Below, piece after piece: positions 8,318 through 16,874 of a stretch of 36,247 nt of DNA. Made by a program: the position numbers and the translations under genes. Numbering within the stretch: position 1 is the stretch's first letter; the number at the start of each line of letters is the position of its first letter. The notes below the pieces were generated by a model that saw only the letters and a program-made list of their open reading frames with translations, was not told the origin of the DNA and did no database searches. Source of the stretch: Candidatus Nanopelagicaceae bacterium (GTDB lineage: Bacteria > Actinomycetota > Actinomycetes > Nanopelagicales > Nanopelagicaceae); the NCBI GenBank assembly GCA_018883365.1, contig VEQF01000010.1, positions 1 through 36,247 on the forward strand, written 5' to 3'.

Positions 8318-9043
8318 ATGAGACGCAGATTGGTGGTTATCCCCACCTATAACGAATCGCTCAGCCTGCCGCCATTATTGGAGCAGATCTTTGAAAAGAT
8401 TTACGGCTGCGAGGTATTGGTAGTAGATGATGGATCACCAGATTCAACTGCGGCAATTTGCCGAAGCATGCAGGATCGATATCCCAATCTTCATGTTCTC
8501 GAGCGAAAAGAAAAGTTAGGAATTGGCAGCGCTTATCGAGCGGGTTTTGCTTGGGGTTTAGAAAAAGGAATTGATGAGTTTATTGAGATGGATGCCGACG
8601 GATCGCATCAGGTAAATGATTTAGTTAAATTAATTGATTTCAAAGCAGAGAACCCGAATATTGGTTTAGTTATTGGAAGTCGCTGGATTAAAGGTGGCAA
8701 AACTGAAAATTGGTCTAAATCGCGAGAGGCACTTTCTAGATTAGCTAACCGTTATGTGCGATTTATGTTGGGTATGGGCGTTCATGATTCGACCTCTGGT
8801 TTTAGAATTTACAGTCGCGATGCGCTACGCAGTATTGATTTCAATCGAATTCGTAGTGAAGGTTATTCATTCCAAATTGAAATGACCCGGTTAGTTCATA
8901 GATCAGGTCACGGAATTATTGAACTGCCGATCACCTTTAAAGAACGGGAAAATGGCGTTAGCAAAATGTCTAAAGCGATCGTTAGAGAAGCGATGTTTTT
9001 GGTTACCGCATGGGGATTAAAAAGGTTTCTAAGGCTTAAATAA
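8318..9043 (+). CDS. Polyprenol monophosphomannose synthase (GT2, Dpm1/Ppm1-like)
   Basis: This 241-residue GT-A glycosyltransferase transfers a sugar, probably mannose from GDP-mannose, to polyprenyl phosphate on the cytoplasmic face. It shows the nucleotide-binding DDGSPDST near residue 37-44, the metal-binding DADGSHQ near 92-98, and GSRWIKGG and the conserved SGFRIYSRDAL segment. There is no C-terminal membrane anchor, so it is of the soluble Dpm1/Ppm1-catalytic type and would need a partner such as the upstream GtrA-like protein. Length is typical for the catalytic domain alone. It is last in the permease-GtrA-ppm run and ends 5 nt before the convergent tRNA-Ser(CGA). Confidence 0.88.
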   Translation: MRRRLVVIPTYNESLSLPPLLEQIFEKIYGCEVLVVDDGSPDSTAAICRSMQDRYPNLHVLERKEKLGIGSAYRAGFAWGLEKGIDEFIEMDADGSHQVNDLVKLIDFKAENPNIGLVIGSRWIKGGKTENWSKSREALSRLANRYVRFMLGMGVHDSTSGFRIYSRDALRSIDFNRIRSEGYSFQIEMTRLVHRSGHGIIELPITFKERENGVSKMSKAIVREAMFLVTAWGLKRFLRLK

Positions 9044-9048
9044 TTAAC

Positions 9049-9138
9049 TGGCGGTGGCGGTGGGATTTGAACCCACGGTTGAGTTTCCCCAACACGCGCT
9101 TTCGAGGCGCGCTCCTTAGGCCGCTCGGACACGCCACC
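9049..9138 (-). tRNA. tRNA-Ser(CGA)
   Basis: A class II tRNA on the minus strand. The acceptor stem GGTGGCG pairs with CGCCACC, the anticodon loop CTCGAAA gives anticodon CGA, there is a long variable arm (TGTTGGGGAAACTCAAC), the T-arm GGGTTCAAATCCC, discriminator G and an encoded CCA. It reads the serine UCG codon. Its 3' end is 5 nt from the stop of the convergent ppm gene. Confidence 0.95.
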
Positions 9139-9159
9139 GTGGGCGACTATACGCGAGCT

Positions 9160-9612
9160 TTATCGTTGCTTCGAAAAGAAATCTTTTAGTAGTCCCGCAC
9201 ACTCTGCTTCTAAAACACCGGTAACTACTTCAACTTTGTGAAGTGAACGCGGGTCGCGCAACAAATCCCACATCGAACCGGATGCACCGGCTTTCTCATC
9301 CCAAGCTCCGAAAACAACCCGCGGAATTCGAGCTTGCATGATTGCGCCTGCGCACATCGCACATGGTTCGAGAGTTACTACCAAAGTACATTCCTCTAAA
9401 CGCCATGCACCAAGGGATCGTGCTGCAGATTTAATCGCCACAATTTCGGCGTGAGCCAGTGGATCTTTTAATAACTCCCGCTGATTATTCCCCATCGAAA
9501 TTATGGCGCCATCTTTATTCAACACAACTGCACCTACCGGCACATCACCGCTAGCAACCTCACCGAATTTTGCGCGCGCTAAGGCAACTCGCATTGCTTT
9601 TTCGTAATCCAT
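9160..9612 (-). CDS. tadA: tRNA-specific adenosine deaminase
   Basis: This 150-residue zinc deaminase converts A34 of tRNA-Arg(ACG) to inosine. The zinc site is complete: H54-A-E56 in PLAHAEIVAI and P83-C84-A-M-C87 in LEPCAMC. Length is typical for TadA. It begins directly after the stop of the tRNA deaminase-associated gene, so the two form an operon. It starts about 20 nt upstream of nothing else and ends 21 nt before tRNA-Ser(CGA). Confidence 0.94.
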   Translation of the reverse strand: MDYEKAMRVALARAKFGEVASGDVPVGAVVLNKDGAIISMGNNQRELLKDPLAHAEIVAIKSAARSLGAWRLEECTLVVTLEPCAMCAGAIMQARIPRVVFGAWDEKAGASGSMWDLLRDPRSLHKVEVVTGVLEAECAGLLKDFFSKQR

Positions 9613-10086
9613 TTATAACTTGTCTATCACTTCAATAAACTGGTCGCCAAAACCAATACGTCTTGCAATCACTTCAAGTTGTTCATCCGGAAACATTTCA
9701 TCATCATCGCAAATAAACTGGAGCTCCATGGCATCAAGACCCAAATCAGTAAAGATATTTAAATCTCCAGCTGGTTCATCAGCATCATCTTCTGCTGGTA
9801 ACTCTAAATCAAGCAGCTCTAATACCTCTGCGGCAATTTCATAATCAAGTGCCGTTATTACATCACTTAAAACCATCTGCATTCTTGCGCCAATCTGACG
9901 AATCAAGATGAAAAATTGATCATCAACAGACAACATCGCGATTGCGCCACCATCAACTTGTTGTGCACGTAATGCGTCAAGAACTATTCCGATATCGGAG
10001 GTTGCTTCATCAGATAGTTGTGAGACCCGCCATTTACCCTCATCGCGCCAGGCAAGAAGAGCGAACTCCATACTTTCGTTCTCCAC
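9613..10086 (-). CDS. Putative tRNA adenosine deaminase-associated protein
   Basis: An acidic protein of about 157 residues with no membrane segments. It matches, by recall, the actinobacterial family named for always lying next to tadA (TIGR03941). Its biochemical function is unknown; context suggests a TadA partner or stability factor. I choose the GTG at 10086 because GGGAGG lies 6 nt upstream; the reading frame extends to 10134 and an ATG (MEFALLAWRDEG) at 10071 is a second choice. The stop abuts the tadA start codon. It is divergent from upp. Confidence 0.83.
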   Translation of the reverse strand: MENESMEFALLAWRDEGKWRVSQLSDEATSDIGIVLDALRAQQVDGGAIAMLSVDDQFFILIRQIGARMQMVLSDVITALDYEIAAEVLELLDLELPAEDDADEPAGDLNIFTDLGLDAMELQFICDDDEMFPDEQLEVIARRIGFGDQFIEVIDKL

Positions 10087-10157
10087 CTCACACCTCCCAC
10101 CGCTGGTTTTGAAGCTAGCTGAACAACGTCTCATGCTTCCACCGTTGCCCTTGGTAG

Positions 10158-10163
10158 TAAAGT
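10158..10163 (+). promoter_or_regulatory. -10 box for leaderless upp mRNA
   Basis: TAAAGT is followed by exactly 6 nt (GCCACC) and the upp ATG, so transcription probably starts at the A of the start codon. No ribosome-binding sequence is present. Confidence 0.5.
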
Positions 10164-10169
10164 GCCACC

Positions 10170-10808
10170 ATGAAAGTACAGGTCGTAAATCACCCGCTTA
10201 TTACCCACAAATTGACGGTGCTACGCGATAAAAACACAAACTCCCAAGTATTCAGACACTTGGTTGAAGAGCTTGTGACGCTGCTCGCCTACGAAGCAAC
10301 TCGCGAAGTAAAGATTGAACCAGTTGAAATTGATACTCCGGTCGCTCGCACCAAGGGTGCAATGCTTTCAACACCACGACCTGTTGTAGTTCCAATTTTG
10401 CGCGCTGGTCTCGGAATGCTCGAGGGAATGATGCGAGTTCTCCCAAGCGCTGAAGTTGGATTTCTCGGCATGGTCCGTGATGAAAAAACTTTACAAGCAT
10501 CTACATACGCAAATCGTTTGCCAGAGGATTTGAGTGGCAGACAGTGCTACATCTTGGATCCAATGCTTGCTACCGGTGGAACTTTGGTTGCAGCGATGAA
10601 TTATTTGATTGAACGCGGTGCGAAAGACATCACCGCAATTTGTTTACTTTCTGCTCCTGAAGGTGCAAAAACTTTAGAGAAAGCATTTGAAAACTCCAGC
10701 TTCCCAATTACTGTTGTAACTGGTGCGATGGATGAAAAATTAAATGAGCATGGCTACATCGTGCCCGGCCTTGGTGATGCAGGAGATCGACTTTACGGAG
10801 TCGTATAA
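10170..10808 (+). CDS. upp: Uracil phosphoribosyltransferase
   Basis: This 212-residue cytosolic enzyme salvages uracil with PRPP to give UMP. The PRPP loop is seen as [11 protein letters not shown] (about 129-139) and the uracil-binding C-terminus as [16 protein letters not shown]. The length is typical. It is leaderless by its -10 spacing and is followed with no gap by the malic enzyme gene (stop at 10808, ATG at 10809). Confidence 0.96.
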   Translation: MKVQVVNHPLITHKLTVLRDKNTNSQVFRHLVEELVTLLAYEATREVKIEPVEIDTPVARTKGAMLSTPRPVVVPILRAGLGMLEGMMRVLPSAEVGFLGMVRDEKTLQASTYANRLPEDLSGRQCYILDPMLATGGTLVAAMNYLIERGAKDITAICLLSAPEGAKTLEKAFENSSFPITVVTGAMDEKLNEHGYIVPGLGDAGDRLYGVV

Positions 10809-12185
10809 ATGGCCAATACATCACCTGGTTACGGAATCACAATCCGCGTTGAAGGACGTCCTGAATTCCAACCAGTTGCTGAAATAACCACAATCATTTC
10901 CCGTGAAGGCGCGATGATTACCGCACTTGATGTCGCCGATTCACAATTGGATTCAGTAGTAATCGATGTAACCTGCGATGCAATTGATGCAAATCATGCC
11001 GAGAAAATCACCGCTGCTTTAAGCGCTTCACCAATTCTTAGTGTTAGAAAAGTTTCAGATCGCACCTTCTTGCTGCACCTTGGCGGCAAGTTAGAGGTGC
11101 AATCCAAAGTTCCTTTAAAGACCCGTGATGATTTATCGCGCGCCTACACACCAGGGGTTGCCCGTATCTGTCAGGCCATCGCTAAAGATCCAGCTGATGC
11201 CCGTCGACTTACCATCAAGCGAAATACTGTCGCAGTTGTTACTGATGGCTCTGCGGTTCTAGGACTCGGCAACCTCGGTCCTGCTGCGGCACTTCCGGTG
11301 ATGGAGGGCAAGGCAGCGCTCTTCAAGCGATTTGCAGATGTTGATGCCTGGCCGGTCTGCCTTGATACCCAGGATGTTAATGAAATCGTACGCACCGTCC
11401 AGCTAATCGCTCCGGTTTATGGCGGAATCAACCTTGAGGATATTTCGGCGCCTCGTTGCTTTGAAGTTGAGATGAGACTTCGCGAACTGCTTGATATCCC
11501 GGTATTCCATGATGATCAACATGGCACCGCGGTGGTTGTTTTAGCTGCGCTACGAAACGCTTTGAAATTAGTCAAAAAAGATTTGAGTAAAACCAAGATT
11601 ATTTTAAGTGGCGCGGGTGCTGCGGGAACCGCAATCGCTCGGTTGTTAGTTCTAGCTGGTGCACGCAACATCATCGGCTTTGATGATAAAGGTGTGATCA
11701 GTAAGTCAAGTGATGCCCCGAATGAAATGCGTAAATGGTTTATTGAAAACTGTAATCCTGAGCAGTTCACTGGAACGCTCAGTGAAGCCATTAAAGGCGC
11801 TGATATTTTTATTGGCGTTAGTGCGCCAAATGTTTTGCGTGAAGCAGATGTTGAGGCCATGGCTAAAGATGCCATTGTTTTTGCTCTTGCCAATCCAGAT
11901 CCAGAAATTGATCCGGTATTAGCACGTAAGCATGCGGCAGTCGTCGCTACCGGACGTAGCGATCATCCAAATCAAATCAATAATGTTTTGGCTTTCCCGG
12001 GAATCTTCCGTGGTTTGCTTGATGCAGGTGCGACAAAAATTACCGATGAACTTTTGTTGGCTTGCGCTGATGCCATCGCATCCTGCGTTTCTGAACAACA
12101 GTTGAATGCTTCATTTATTGTGCCAAGTGTTTTCGATCCAAATGTTGTGAAATCTGTGGCTGACGCGGTAAAGGAACAGGTTTAA
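10809..12185 (+). CDS. NAD-dependent malic enzyme with N-terminal ACT domain
   Basis: This 458-residue enzyme decarboxylates malate to pyruvate and reduces NAD(P)+. An N-terminal ACT-like domain (about 8-80) suggests allosteric control by a small ligand. The malic domain shows SRAYTPGVARIC, VTDGSAVLGLGNLGP, MEGKAALFK with the catalytic Lys, INLEDISAPRCFEVE and FHDDQHGTAVV with the metal-binding acids; the NAD domain has LSGAGAAGTAIARL. A GGAG about 8 nt upstream of the ATG lies in the end of upp. Cotranscribed with upp and dedA. NAD versus NADP preference is inferred from the family. Confidence 0.93.
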   Translation: MANTSPGYGITIRVEGRPEFQPVAEITTIISREGAMITALDVADSQLDSVVIDVTCDAIDANHAEKITAALSASPILSVRKVSDRTFLLHLGGKLEVQSKVPLKTRDDLSRAYTPGVARICQAIAKDPADARRLTIKRNTVAVVTDGSAVLGLGNLGPAAALPVMEGKAALFKRFADVDAWPVCLDTQDVNEIVRTVQLIAPVYGGINLEDISAPRCFEVEMRLRELLDIPVFHDDQHGTAVVVLAALRNALKLVKKDLSKTKIILSGAGAAGTAIARLLVLAGARNIIGFDDKGVISKSSDAPNEMRKWFIENCNPEQFTGTLSEAIKGADIFIGVSAPNVLREADVEAMAKDAIVFALANPDPEIDPVLARKHAAVVATGRSDHPNQINNVLAFPGIFRGLLDAGATKITDELLLACADAIASCVSEQQLNASFIVPSVFDPNVVKSVADAVKEQV

Positions 12186-12791
12186 TTGTCCATTGCAGAT
12201 TGGGTTGAGCAGTATTTGGGCGCATCCACCCCATTTTTTATCTATGCCATTTTGGGTGCGATAGTTTTTGTAGAAACCGGAATTCTTATTGCGTTCTTTT
12301 TGCCCGGTGATTCCATTCTTTTTGCCGCTGGATTAGTTGCCGCCACTCGTGATGACACCAGCATTGTTTTGCTAGTGACCGTCATATTCGTGGCCGCGTT
12401 TCTCGGAGATCAGGTCGGTTACGTGTTGGGCCGAAAATACGGGCGGGCGTATCTAGAGCGGCGATCATCAGAACGCATCGCAAAGATGGTGGCTAGAGCT
12501 GAGGATTTTTATGCCAAATATGGCTGGAGCGCGGTAATCCTGGCCCGTTTTTATCCCTGGATTCGCACCTTCATGCCACCTATCGCGGGTATCGGCAAAA
12601 TGAATTACTACAAGTTTTTAGCTGCCAATGCGTTGGGGGCTTTGCTTTGGGGTTGTGGCATAACCCTGCTGGGTTATTACGCCGCATCAATACCAGTACT
12701 CAAAGACTCTTCGCGAGGTATTGCATTGTTCTTTATCGTACTAACAATTGCTATAACTATTAAGAATTATTTGCGTTCTAAACGCGACTGA
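12186..12791 (+). CDS. DedA family membrane protein
   Basis: This 201-residue protein has the DedA (SNARE-associated) pattern: FFLPGDSILFAAGLVA near 38-53, a GDQVGYVLGRKYG segment, and the RFYPWIRTFMPPIAGIGKMN block with the conserved arginines. Several hydrophobic segments place it in the inner membrane; relatives act in lipid carrier (undecaprenyl phosphate) or phospholipid flipping and in proton-motive-force maintenance. Start is TTG directly after the malic enzyme stop. Its last 25 nt overlap the convergent YdcZ-type transporter gene. Confidence 0.9.
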   Translation: MSIADWVEQYLGASTPFFIYAILGAIVFVETGILIAFFLPGDSILFAAGLVAATRDDTSIVLLVTVIFVAAFLGDQVGYVLGRKYGRAYLERRSSERIAKMVARAEDFYAKYGWSAVILARFYPWIRTFMPPIAGIGKMNYYKFLAANALGALLWGCGITLLGYYAASIPVLKDSSRGIALFFIVLTIAITIKNYLRSKRD

Positions 12792-13723
12792 CGAGCTCCG
12801 CCTACGACCACACCGATGTAGGTCATCGCAATTCCGGTCACCAAGAACCAACTCACATTTACCCCTTCACTTGGTGCATAAAGATCCAAGAGTAAGGAAC
12901 CAAATAACTGGCCGCCAACACTAAACAAAGTAAATGTTAAAACTCCAAGATGTTGCACAATCAATGAGGTCGCAGCTATATAGATAACGCCAATTACTCC
13001 ACCGGTGTATATCCACCATGGTCCATTGGGAAGAGGTTGTAACTCAATTTTTCCAAAAGCGGTTAGAAATAAAATAAAAATCACCAAGAAAGATGTGCCG
13101 GTAATGAAATTGAGTAGTGAGGTTGTGTAGCTATTTCCTGAATGCTCATTGATCTGACCATTCAATGCACGTTGCACACCAACTAATACTCCAGCAATTA
13201 CCGCTAGGGCTACTGCGATAAAGGAAAAGGAGTGGGCTTCAATTTTGTCAGCAACTGATACCAAAACTGCAAAAACTGTGATTGCTGCTGCTGCAACTCG
13301 ACGAGGAGAAATTAACTTTGGTCCGCCGCCGGTAAATCCAATTCGATCTACCAATAACGAGGTAGCAGTTTGACCTGCGATAGAGGCCACGGAGTACACA
13401 GCGACGCCAATTAATGGCACAACACTGGTTTGGATTGCAACGAAACTGCCCCCTAAAGCGCCCGCTAAAAGTCGCCATGCTGGAATTTGCCCGTTGGCTA
13501 CCGCGATTCTTAAACGCTTAATTCCCGCCTTTATTTGCGAGCTAAACAGCGCATAAAGCGCCACAAACACCAATCCGGAAGAGAATGAGACCAGAGCCGC
13601 CTGCGGTGCATTATCTAAACGATGGGAGAGTTCACCATTAGCTCTTGCTTGCAGCGCAATCAATACACCAGAAATCGCAGCCAGCGCATCTAGGCGTAAA
13701 TGTTGTTTAGTTGATCTGCTCAC
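12767..13723 (-). CDS. DMT-superfamily transporter, YdcZ/DUF606 type
   Basis: This 318-residue protein has about ten membrane helices arranged as two repeats, each opening with a conserved stretch (ALQARANGELSHRL near 22-35 and GVQRALNGQINEHSG in the second half). That duplicated pattern is characteristic of the YdcZ family of small-molecule exporters; the substrate is unknown. The GTG start has GGAG 4-5 nt upstream and overlaps the end of the ABC-F gene by 17 nt, so translation is coupled. The 3' end overlaps dedA by 25 nt on the opposite strand. Confidence 0.85.
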   Translation of the reverse strand: MSRSTKQHLRLDALAAISGVLIALQARANGELSHRLDNAPQAALVSFSSGLVFVALYALFSSQIKAGIKRLRIAVANGQIPAWRLLAGALGGSFVAIQTSVVPLIGVAVYSVASIAGQTATSLLVDRIGFTGGGPKLISPRRVAAAAITVFAVLVSVADKIEAHSFSFIAVALAVIAGVLVGVQRALNGQINEHSGNSYTTSLLNFITGTSFLVIFILFLTAFGKIELQPLPNGPWWIYTGGVIGVIYIAATSLIVQHLGVLTFTLFSVGGQLFGSLLLDLYAPSEGVNVSWFLVTGIAMTYIGVVVGGARQSRLERK

Positions 13724-15473
13724 TGAGCTCCAGCCACTCGTTCTCTAATTTCTGACGGAGTGATTGTACCCTCTGAAGTTTCTCCGCTATTTCAATTAGC
13801 TTTTGGTGATCAAAGGATGCGGCTTCTTGTTGCGCCAATAAATCCAACTCTTCCTGCTCTGTTTTCTCCATTTGTTTTTCAATACGAGCTATATCTTTCT
13901 TAATCAATCGCACCTGAGCTGCATCTGAAATGTTTTTCTTTGGGGCAGTCGTGACGCTAGCTGCAATATTTGCGCTGCGCATATCTAGATATTGCTCGAC
14001 GCCGCCCGGCAAATCTCGCAAAGCCTGATCACCTAACAGGCCAACAAATCGATCACATACTCGCTCAAGGAAATAACGGTCATGCGAAATCACAATTAAA
14101 GTACCGGCGTAAGTGTCCAACAAATCCTCAAGAGCGGTAAGCGTCTCAACATCAAAATCATTTGTGGGCTCATCAAGTAGTAAAACATTAGGACTATCCA
14201 TCAGCAATCGGGTCAACTGCAAACGACGCTTTTCTCCACCAGATAAATCCCTAATCATCTTTTGCTGTCCGTCATAATCAAATCCAAGTCGCTCGCAGAG
14301 TTGCGAAGCAGAAATCTCACGGCCTTCACCTAGCTCAACGTGAAAAGCAACCTTCTCCACAGCCTCTAAAACTCGCCAAGTTGGATCTAGCTCTTGCAGA
14401 TGTTGAGATAAGAAAGCCGCCTTAACAGTTACCCCCGTCTGCAATTTGCCCGCTGAAAAACGATATTGGCCAGCCAAAGTGCGCATTAATGTGGTCTTTC
14501 CGGAGCCATTTACGCCCACAATTCCGATGCGATCACCAGGGCCGATATTCCAGTTCAATGAATCAATCAAAGTTGTTTCACCAATAGCTAAACGGGCATG
14601 GTGAATTTCGTATACCGCATTACCTAAACGGTTTGCCGCAAAGTTGAGTAACTCAGCTTTATTTCGCGGCGCAGGCTCTGAGGCAATCAATTGATTAGCA
14701 GCATCAACTCTAAACTTTGGTTTTGAGGTTCGTGCTGGTGCGCCTCTTCTTAGCCAGGCCAACTCTTTACGAATCAGATTATTTTTTCGAGCATCTTCGG
14801 CGGCTTGTTGCCTAGCGCGCTCTGCTTTAGCTAAAACATATGCTGAGTACCCGCCTTCATATGATTCAACATTTCCACTTACAACTTCCCACATAGTGTC
14901 AGACACTTCATCCAAGAACCAACGATCATGGGTAATAACAACGACCGCAAGCTCACGACGTTTTCGAATGTGCGTGGCCAACCAGGCAACGCCTTCAACA
15001 TCTAAGTGGTTGGTTGGCTCATCAAGCAAAATAATGTCCAGCGGTTCAATAAGCAGCTTTGCAATTCCTACTCGACGTTTTTCACCGCCAGATAAAGAAC
15101 CAAATGGTCGATCCATTAGCTCAGAGTTATATCCGCCAAACAAACCAGCGAAAATCTCACGTACTCCAGAATCACTTGCCCACTCATGAGTTTTTTTGCT
15201 TCCCACAACAACATCTCGCACAGTTGCGCCAGGCTCTGCGGTATCAACTTGACTTAGCATTCCTAAACGAGCCCAATTAGCGCGAGTGACACGTCCTTCA
15301 TCTGGTTGTTCAATTCCAGCCAAAACTTTTAAGAGTGTGGACTTACCACCGCCGTTTCTGCCGACAATTCCAATTCGTTCACCCTCAGAAACTCCAAGGG
15401 AAACATTGTTCAATAAAGGGCGAATATCAAAGGCTTTAGAAACCCCTTCAATATTGATGATATTGCGCGCCAT
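13707..15473 (-). CDS. ABC-F family ATPase, Uup-like
   Basis: This 588-residue soluble protein has two ABC ATPase domains and no membrane segments. Domain 1 has GRNGGGKST (Walker A), LSGGEKRR and DEPTNHLD; domain 2 has GVNGSGKTT, LSGGEKRR and DEPTNDFDVETL, the last resembling Uup. A charged coiled-coil (about 530-588) forms the C-terminal extension. ABC-F proteins act on the ribosome or, for Uup, affect precise excision and ribosome-related processes; they are not transporters. Start ATG follows a TACTCT box by 8 nt with no clear ribosome site. It is divergent from the glcD-like gene and upstream of the YdcZ-type transporter. Confidence 0.88.
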   Translation of the reverse strand: MARNIINIEGVSKAFDIRPLLNNVSLGVSEGERIGIVGRNGGGKSTLLKVLAGIEQPDEGRVTRANWARLGMLSQVDTAEPGATVRDVVVGSKKTHEWASDSGVREIFAGLFGGYNSELMDRPFGSLSGGEKRRVGIAKLLIEPLDIILLDEPTNHLDVEGVAWLATHIRKRRELAVVVITHDRWFLDEVSDTMWEVVSGNVESYEGGYSAYVLAKAERARQQAAEDARKNNLIRKELAWLRRGAPARTSKPKFRVDAANQLIASEPAPRNKAELLNFAANRLGNAVYEIHHARLAIGETTLIDSLNWNIGPGDRIGIVGVNGSGKTTLMRTLAGQYRFSAGKLQTGVTVKAAFLSQHLQELDPTWRVLEAVEKVAFHVELGEGREISASQLCERLGFDYDGQQKMIRDLSGGEKRRLQLTRLLMDSPNVLLLDEPTNDFDVETLTALEDLLDTYAGTLIVISHDRYFLERVCDRFVGLLGDQALRDLPGGVEQYLDMRSANIAASVTTAPKKNISDAAQVRLIKKDIARIEKQMEKTEQEELDLLAQQEAASFDHQKLIEIAEKLQRVQSLRQKLENEWLELSEQIN

Positions 15474-15481
15474 AAGGAGTC

Positions 15482-15487
15482 AGAGTA
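15482..15487 (-). promoter_or_regulatory. Candidate -10 box for ABC-F gene
   Basis: TACTCT on the minus strand ends 8 nt before the ATG at 15473, in the 48-nt divergent gap. This fits a leaderless or nearly leaderless mRNA. Confidence 0.35.
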
Positions 15488-15509
15488 TTCCAGAGCCCAT
15501 AACACTCAT

Positions 15510-15515
15510 TACAGT
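15510..15515 (+). promoter_or_regulatory. -10 box for leaderless glcD-like mRNA
   Basis: TACAGT is followed by exactly 6 nt and the GTG start at 15522, with no ribosome-binding sequence. It supports the GTG start and a leaderless transcript. Confidence 0.45.
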
Positions 15516-15521
15516 TAGCGG

Positions 15522-16874
15522 GTGGAAATCACAGCAGCGCTGCGCAATGCATTAGGTCCTGATGCCACATTGATTACCGACCCGACGATTCTGCCCTCTT
15601 ATTCGAGAGACCAATCACAGATCGCCAAAAATGGCACGCCCATCGCGGTGTTGTTAGCCAAAAATGAAAGTGAAATTAGCGCCGCCGTTAAGTTTGCGTA
15701 TGAACATAACATTCCAGTAGTCGCACGTGGTGCCGGTAGCGGACTTTCCGGTGGTGCCAACGCGATTGATGGTTCACTTATAATCTCACTTGAGAAAATG
15801 AACCAGATAATCTCAATTGATTCAGCAAACTTGATAGCAGATGTCGAGCCCGGAGTGATTAATCTAGATTTGGATAAAGAGGTTTCAAAATTCGGTTTGG
15901 CTTATCTGCCAGATCCAGCCAGTCGAGAGTGGAGCACAATTGGTGGAAATGTTGCCACCAACGCAGGTGGTATGTGTTGCGTTAAATATGGGGTCACTTC
16001 ACACCATGTTCGTGCGGTTCGCATGGTTACATCTGATGGCAGCGTTGTTACTTTAGGAACTGCCCTCAAGAAATCAGTAACAAATTTAGATTTACTACAT
16101 TTGATAATTGGATCCGAGGGAACCTTAGGAATAGTCACTCAAGTAACCGTAGGTCTGGTGGTTCGGCCAAAACCGGCGACAACTTTAATTGCTACTTTTT
16201 CCTCAATTGACAGCGCTATGAAGGCGATACCCGAACTCGTCGCGCTTGGACCATCTATGTTGGAGGTAGTGGACTCAACAACATTACGGGCGGTCGAAGA
16301 ATGGAAGCCGCTTGGTTTTGAAAATGTAGGCACGGTCCTGTTATTCCAAAGTGATGATTCACCCGAGGTTTGCGCCAAAGCAGTAACAATTGCCGAGCGG
16401 CATGGGGCGATAGATGCCACATACTCTGATGATCCGCGTGATAGCGCAGATTTAATTCAGGTACGCAAACTTGCCTACCCAGCCTTAGAACGAAAGGGCG
16501 CAGCTCTGCTTGATGATGTTTGTGTTCCAATTTCCCAGATTTCCAACCTAGTTACTGAGGTAGAGAAAATTGCCGCAGAATCCGGGCTGCTAATTGGAAT
16601 TTTCGGCCATGCTGGCGATGGAAATATGCATCCCACAATCGTCTACGAACATGGAGATGTGGCAGCCGAACAACGTGCAGTTCAAGCTTTTAATTCGATT
16701 ATCAAAGTGGCTCAAAAGCTCGGCGGCACCGCATCTGGTGAACATGGAATTGGTTCCATCAAAGTGGACTCAGCAAAACGCGAAACTTCAGATCGGGTGA
16801 CAGAACTGCAGCGTTCAATCAAAAAGGTTTTTGATCCAAAGGGGATACTTAACCCAGGAAAGAAAATTCCTTAA
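15522..16874 (+). CDS. FAD-linked D-2-hydroxyacid oxidase (GlcD / D-lactate dehydrogenase type)
   Basis: This 450-residue flavoprotein has an N-terminal PCMH FAD domain (about 35-210) with the pyrophosphate-binding ARGAGSGLSGGANA and the GGNVATNAGG loop, then a FAD-oxidase C domain (about 215-448) with GHAGDGNMHP (metal/substrate histidines) and GEHGIGSIK near the end. The family oxidises glycolate or D-lactate, passing electrons to the respiratory chain. No GlcE or GlcF partner is adjacent. Its position next to a peptidoglycan-recycling locus makes D-lactate, released by MurQ, an attractive substrate; this is inference. The gene converges on the serine hydrolase gene with a 26-nt overlap. 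Confidence 0.88.
   Translation: MEITAALRNALGPDATLITDPTILPSYSRDQSQIAKNGTPIAVLLAKNESEISAAVKFAYEHNIPVVARGAGSGLSGGANAIDGSLIISLEKMNQIISIDSANLIADVEPGVINLDLDKEVSKFGLAYLPDPASREWSTIGGNVATNAGGMCCVKYGVTSHHVRAVRMVTSDGSVVTLGTALKKSVTNLDLLHLIIGSEGTLGIVTQVTVGLVVRPKPATTLIATFSSIDSAMKAIPELVALGPSMLEVVDSTTLRAVEEWKPLGFENVGTVLLFQSDDSPEVCAKAVTIAERHGAIDATYSDDPRDSADLIQVRKLAYPALERKGAALLDDVCVPISQISNLVTEVEKIAAESGLLIGIFGHAGDGNMHPTIVYEHGDVAAEQRAVQAFNSIIKVAQKLGGTASGEHGIGSIKVDSAKRETSDRVTELQRSIKKVFDPKGILNPGKKIP

Noticed and set aside
8908-9132. Minus-strand frame over the ppm end and tRNA-Ser(CGA)
   Set aside because: The peptide is translation of a tRNA plus antisense of ppm, a common false gene call.
13707-15473. ABC exporter ATPase
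   Set aside because: The protein has two ATPase domains in one chain, ABC-F motifs, a C-terminal coiled coil and no membrane domain, so it is an ABC-F factor.
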